NCBI GenBank assembly: GCA_032622095.1
Contig: CP136062.1
Coordinates: 124,001 to 188,000, forward strand
Length of the DNA stretch: 64,000 bases
Reading direction: 5' to 3'
Source of the DNA: Siphonodentalium dalli
Taxonomy: Eukaryota; Mollusca; Scaphopoda; Gadilida; Siphonodentaliidae
The notes below the pieces were generated by a model. It saw only the letters and a list, made by a program, of their open reading frames with translations, was not told where the DNA came from and ran no database searches. Both the position numbers and the translations under genes were made by a program. Shown here piece after piece: positions 60,401 through 64,000 of this stretch (position 1 is the first letter of the stretch; each line of letters opens with the position of its first letter).

Positions 60401-63400
60401 TTGCTGGGTTCAGCTTGCTGTTATTGTTTTGCTGGGTTCAGCTTGCTGTAAGTGTGTTGCTTGGTTCAGCTTGTTGTAATTGTGTTGCTGTGTTCAGCTT
60501 GCTGTAATTGTGTTGCTGGGTTCAGCTTGCTGTAATTGTGTTGCTTGGTTCAGCTTGTTGTAATTGTGTTGCTGGGTTCAGCTTGCTGTGATTGTGTTGC
60601 TGGGTTCAGCTTGCTGTAATTGTGTTGCTTGGTTCAGCTTGTTGTAATTGTGTAGCTGGGTTCAGCTTGCTGTGATTGTGTTGCTGGGTTCAGCTTGCTG
60701 TAATTGTGTTGCTTGGTTCAGCTTGTTGTAATTGTGTTGCTGTGTTCAGCTTGCTGTGATTGTGTTGCTGGGTTCAGCTTGTTGTAATTGTGTTGCTGGG
60801 TTCAGCTTGCTGTAATTGTGTTGCTGGGTTCAGCTTGCTGTAATTGTTTTGCTGGGTTCAGCTTGCTGTAAGTGTGTTGCTTGGTTCAGCTTGTTGTAAT
60901 TGTGTTGCTGGGTTCAGCTTGCTGTAATTGTGTTGCTGGGTTCAGCTTGCTGTAATTGTGTTGCTTGGTTCAGCTTGTTGTAATTGTGTTGCTGTGTTCA
61001 GCTTGCTGTGATTGTGTTGCTGGGTTCAGCTTGCTGTAATTGTGTTGCTTGGTTCAGCTTGTTGTAATTGTTTTGCTAGGTTCAACTTGCTGTGATTGTG
61101 TTGCTGGGTTCAGCTTGCTGTAATTGTGTTGCTTGGTTCAGCTTGTTGTAATTGTGTTGCTGTATTCAGCTTGCTGTGATTGTGTTGCTGGGTTCAGCTT
61201 GCTGTAATTGTGTTGCTGGGTTCAGCTTGTTGTAATTTTGTTGGTGGTTTCAGCTTGCTGTAATTGTGTTGCTGGTTTCAGCTTGTTGTAATTGTGTTGC
61301 TGGGTTCAGCTTGCTGTAATTATGTTGCTTGGTTCAGCTTGTTGTAATTGTGTTGCTGGGTTCAGCTTGCTGTAATTGTGTTGCTGGTTTGAGCTTGCTG
61401 TGATTGTGTTGCTTGGTTCAGCTTGCTGTTATTGTGTTGCTGGGTTCAGCTTGCTGTAATTGTGTTGCTTGGTTCAGCTTGTTGTTATTGTGTTGCTGGG
61501 TTCAGCTTGCTGTGATTGTGTTGCTTGGTTCAGCTTGCTGTAATTGTGTTGCTGGGTTCAGCTTGCTGTAATTGTGTTGCTGGTTTGAGCTTGCTGTGAT
61601 TGTGTTGCTGGGTTCAGCTTGCTGTTATTGTGTTGCTGGGTTCAGCTTGCTGTTATTGTGTTGCTGGGTTCAGCTTGCTGTTATTGTGTTGCTGGGTTCA
61701 GCTTGCTTTGATTGTGTTGCTGGGTTCAGCTTGCTGTAATTGTGTTGCTTGGTTCAGCTTGCTGTAATTGTGTTGCTGGGTTCAGCTTGCTGTAATTGTG
61801 TTGCTGGGTTCAGCTTGCTGTTATTGTTTTGCTGGGTTCAGCTTGCTGTAAGTGTGTTGCTTGGTTCAGCTTGTTGTAATTGTGCTGCTGTGTTCAGCTT
61901 GCTGTAATTGTGTTGCTGGGTTTAGCTTGCTGTAATTGTGTTGCTTGGTTCAGCTTGTTGTAATTGTGTTGCTGGGTTCAGCTTGCTGTGATTGTGTTGC
62001 TGGGTTCAGCTTGCTGTAATTGTGTTGCTTGTTCAGCTTGTTGTAATTGTGTAGCTGGGTTCAGCTTGCTGTGATTGTGTTGCTGGGTTCAGCTTGCTGT
62101 AATTGTGTTGCTTGGTTCAGCTTGTTGTAATTGTGTTGCTGTGTTCAGCTTGCTGTGATTGTGTTGCTGGGTTCAGCTTGTTGTAATTGTGTTGCTGGGT
62201 TCAGCTTGCTGTAATTGTGTTGCTGGGTTCAGCTTGCTGTTATTGTTTTGCTGGGTTCAGCTTGCTGTAAGTGTGTTGCTTGGTTCAGCTTGTTGTAATT
62301 GTGTTGCTGGGTTCAGCTTGCTGTAATTGTGTTGCTGGGTTCAGCTTGCTGTAATTGTGTTGCTTGGTTCAACTTGTTGTAATTGTGTTGCTGTGTTCAG
62401 CTTGCTGTGATTGTGTTGCTGGGTTCAGCTTGCTGTAATTGTGTTGCTTGTTTCAGCTTGTTGTAATTGTGTTGCTGGGTTCAGCTTGCTGTAATTGTGT
62501 TGCTTGGTTCAGCTTGTTGTAATTGTGTTGCTGGGTTCAGCTTGCTGTAATTGTGTTGCTGGTTTCAGCTTGCTGTGATTGTGTTGCTTGGTTCAGCTTG
62601 CTGTTATTGTGTTGCTGGGTTTCAGCTTGCTGTAATTGTGTTGCTTGGTTCAGCTTGTTGTTATTGTGTTGCTGGGTTCAGCTTGATGTGATTGTGTTGC
62701 TTGGTTCAGCTTGTTGTAATTGTGTTGCTGGGTTCAGCTTGCTGTGATTGTGTTGCTGGGTTCAGCTTGCTGTAATTGTGTTGCTGGGTTCAGCTTGCTG
62801 TAATTGTGTTGCTGGTTTCAGCTTGCTGTGATTGTGTTGCTGGGTTCAGCTTGCTGTTATTGTGTTGCTGGGTTCAGCTTGCTGTAATTGTGTTGCTGGG
62901 TTCAGCTTGCTGTTATTGTGTTGCTGGGTTCAGCTTGCTTTGATTGTGTTGCTGGGTTCAGCTTGCTGTAATTGTGTTGCTTGGTTCAGCTTGCTGTAAT
63001 TGTGTTGCTGGGTTCAGCTTGCTGTTATTGTGTTGCTGGGTTCAGCTTGCTGTAATTGTGTTGCTTGGTTCAGCTTGCTGTTATTGTGTTCAGCTTGCTG
63101 TAATTGTGTTGCTTGGTTCAGCTTGCTGTAATTGTGTTGCTGGGTTCAGCTGTCTGTTATTGTGTGCAGCTTGCTGTTATTGTGTGCAACTTGCTGTTAT
63201 TGTGTGCAGCTTGCTGTTATTGTGTGCAGCTTGCTGTAATTATGTTGCTGTGTTCAGCTTGCTGTAATTGTGTTGCTGGGTTCAGCTTGCTGTTATTGTG
63301 TGCAGCTTGCTGTTATTGTGTGCAGCTTGCTGTAGTTGTGTTGCTTGGTTCAGCTTGCTGTTATTGTGTTGCTGGGTTCAGCTTGCTGTAATTGTGTTGC

Positions 63401-64000
63401 TGGGTTCAGCTTGCTGTTATTGTGTTGCTGGGTTCAGCTTGCTGTTATTGTGTTGCTGGGTTCAGCTTGCTGTTATTATGTTGCTGGGTTCAGCTTGCTG
63501 TAATTGTGTTGCTGGGTTTAGCTTGCTGTGATTGTGTGCAGCTTGCTGTAATTGTGTTGCTTGGTTCAGCTTGCTGTTATTGTGTTGCTGGGTTCAGCTT
63601 GCTGTAATTGTGTTGCTGGGTTCAGCTTGCTGTTATTGTGTTGCTGGGTTCAGCTTGCTGTTATTGTATTGCTGGGTTCAGCTTGATGTAATTGTGTTGC
63701 TGGGTTCAGCTTGCTGTGATTGTGTTGCTGGGTTCAGCTTGCTGTAATTGTGTTGCTGGGTTCAGCTCGCCGTAATTGTGTTCAGCTTGCTGTTATTGTG
63801 TGCAGCTTGCTGTAATTGTGTTCAACTCGCTGTTATTGTGTTCAGCTTGCTGTTATTGTGTTGCTGTGTTCAGCTTGCTGTAATTGTGCTGCTGGGTTCA
63901 GCTTGCTGTTATTGTGTTGCTGTGTGCAGCTTGCTGTAATTGTGTTGCTGGCTTCAGCTTGCTGTAATTGTGTTGCTGGGGCCAGCTTGCTGTTATTGTG
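51458..64000 (+). repeat. 28-bp satellite array with 3.47-kb higher-order blocks, runs off the window
   Basis: The unit is 28 bp: GTTGCTGGGTTCAGCTTGCT plus GTAATTGT, with common variants TTATTGT, TGATTGT, GCTTGGTTCAGC and CTTGTTG; about 450 units. A short form GTGTGCAGCTTGCTGTTATT clusters near 53,350, 56,820, 58,620 and 63,170. Three blocks are nearly identical: 51,458-54,600, 54,927-58,110 (offset 3469) and 61,271-64,000 (a further 6344). Because three 28-bp units equal 28 codons, all + frames repeat the same Cys/Leu-rich peptide (CCWVQLAVIVLLGSACC); these frames end whenever a TAA or TGA variant falls in frame and are not genes. Confidence 0.97.

Noticed and set aside
51352..63939. Many + strand ORFs of 60-148 codons encoding Cys/Leu-rich hydrophobic proteins
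   Set aside because: They are translations of the 28-bp satellite; 28 is not a multiple of three, so one peptide cycle appears in all frames and ends wherever TAA or TGA variants fall in frame.

Overview
The window is eukaryotic nuclear DNA from an animal, most likely a marine invertebrate. It has spliced exons with GT-AG introns, a secreted or membrane extracellular protein of the mucin-4/mesh type, a 5S-rRNA-derived repeat, a LINE fragment, MITE-like elements and very large satellite arrays. A mollusc or other lophotrochozoan is my guess only; nothing here fixes the taxon.

One gene is well supported, on the + strand. Six consecutive exons (472-600, 2941-3138, 9940-10185, 18202-18412, 21103-21284, 21582-21743) join in compatible phases (1,1,1,2,1) into an open stretch of 376 codons with no stop. 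They read as the second half of a von Willebrand factor D (VWD) domain, the post-VWD region typical of MUC4/SUSD2/mesh-like proteins, a cadherin/Ig-like beta module, and Cys-rich EGF-type modules. Both ends of the gene lie outside the recognised exons: the first exon opens inside the VWD domain and the last ends at a donor site with no stop codon.

The introns are full of repeats. The most unusual pattern is that four of the six exons have tandem or partial copies of their own 5' edge just upstream; in three cases the copies include the splice acceptor. The best case is nine copies of a 106-bp unit at 9083-9975, of which only the last leads into a real exon. Other intronic content: a 15-bp minisatellite (1050-1712); two related elements with inverted ends (2031-2702, 7555-8111); a palindromic repeat family, one copy of which is split by a MITE flanked by TA (3629-4053); a 32-bp minisatellite (5013-6716); a 130-bp tandem repeat (10920-11605); a 4.48-kb long-inverted-repeat element with a 9-bp target duplication (12246-16725) sitting in an 87-bp tandem array and carrying a LINE fragment; a 68-bp tandem array interrupted by a hairpin and a MITE (18610-19545); and a 5S-derived sequence (about 20214-20310).

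From 22.5 to 25.8 kb I see no convincing gene. From about 25.8 kb to 51,357 lies a 61-bp satellite with a 102-bp long form and higher-order duplications. A 100-N gap (51,358-51,457) follows, then a 28-bp satellite that runs to the end of the window with near-identical blocks of about 3.47 kb. The open reading frames in both satellites and in the minisatellites are by-products of the repeats, not genes.
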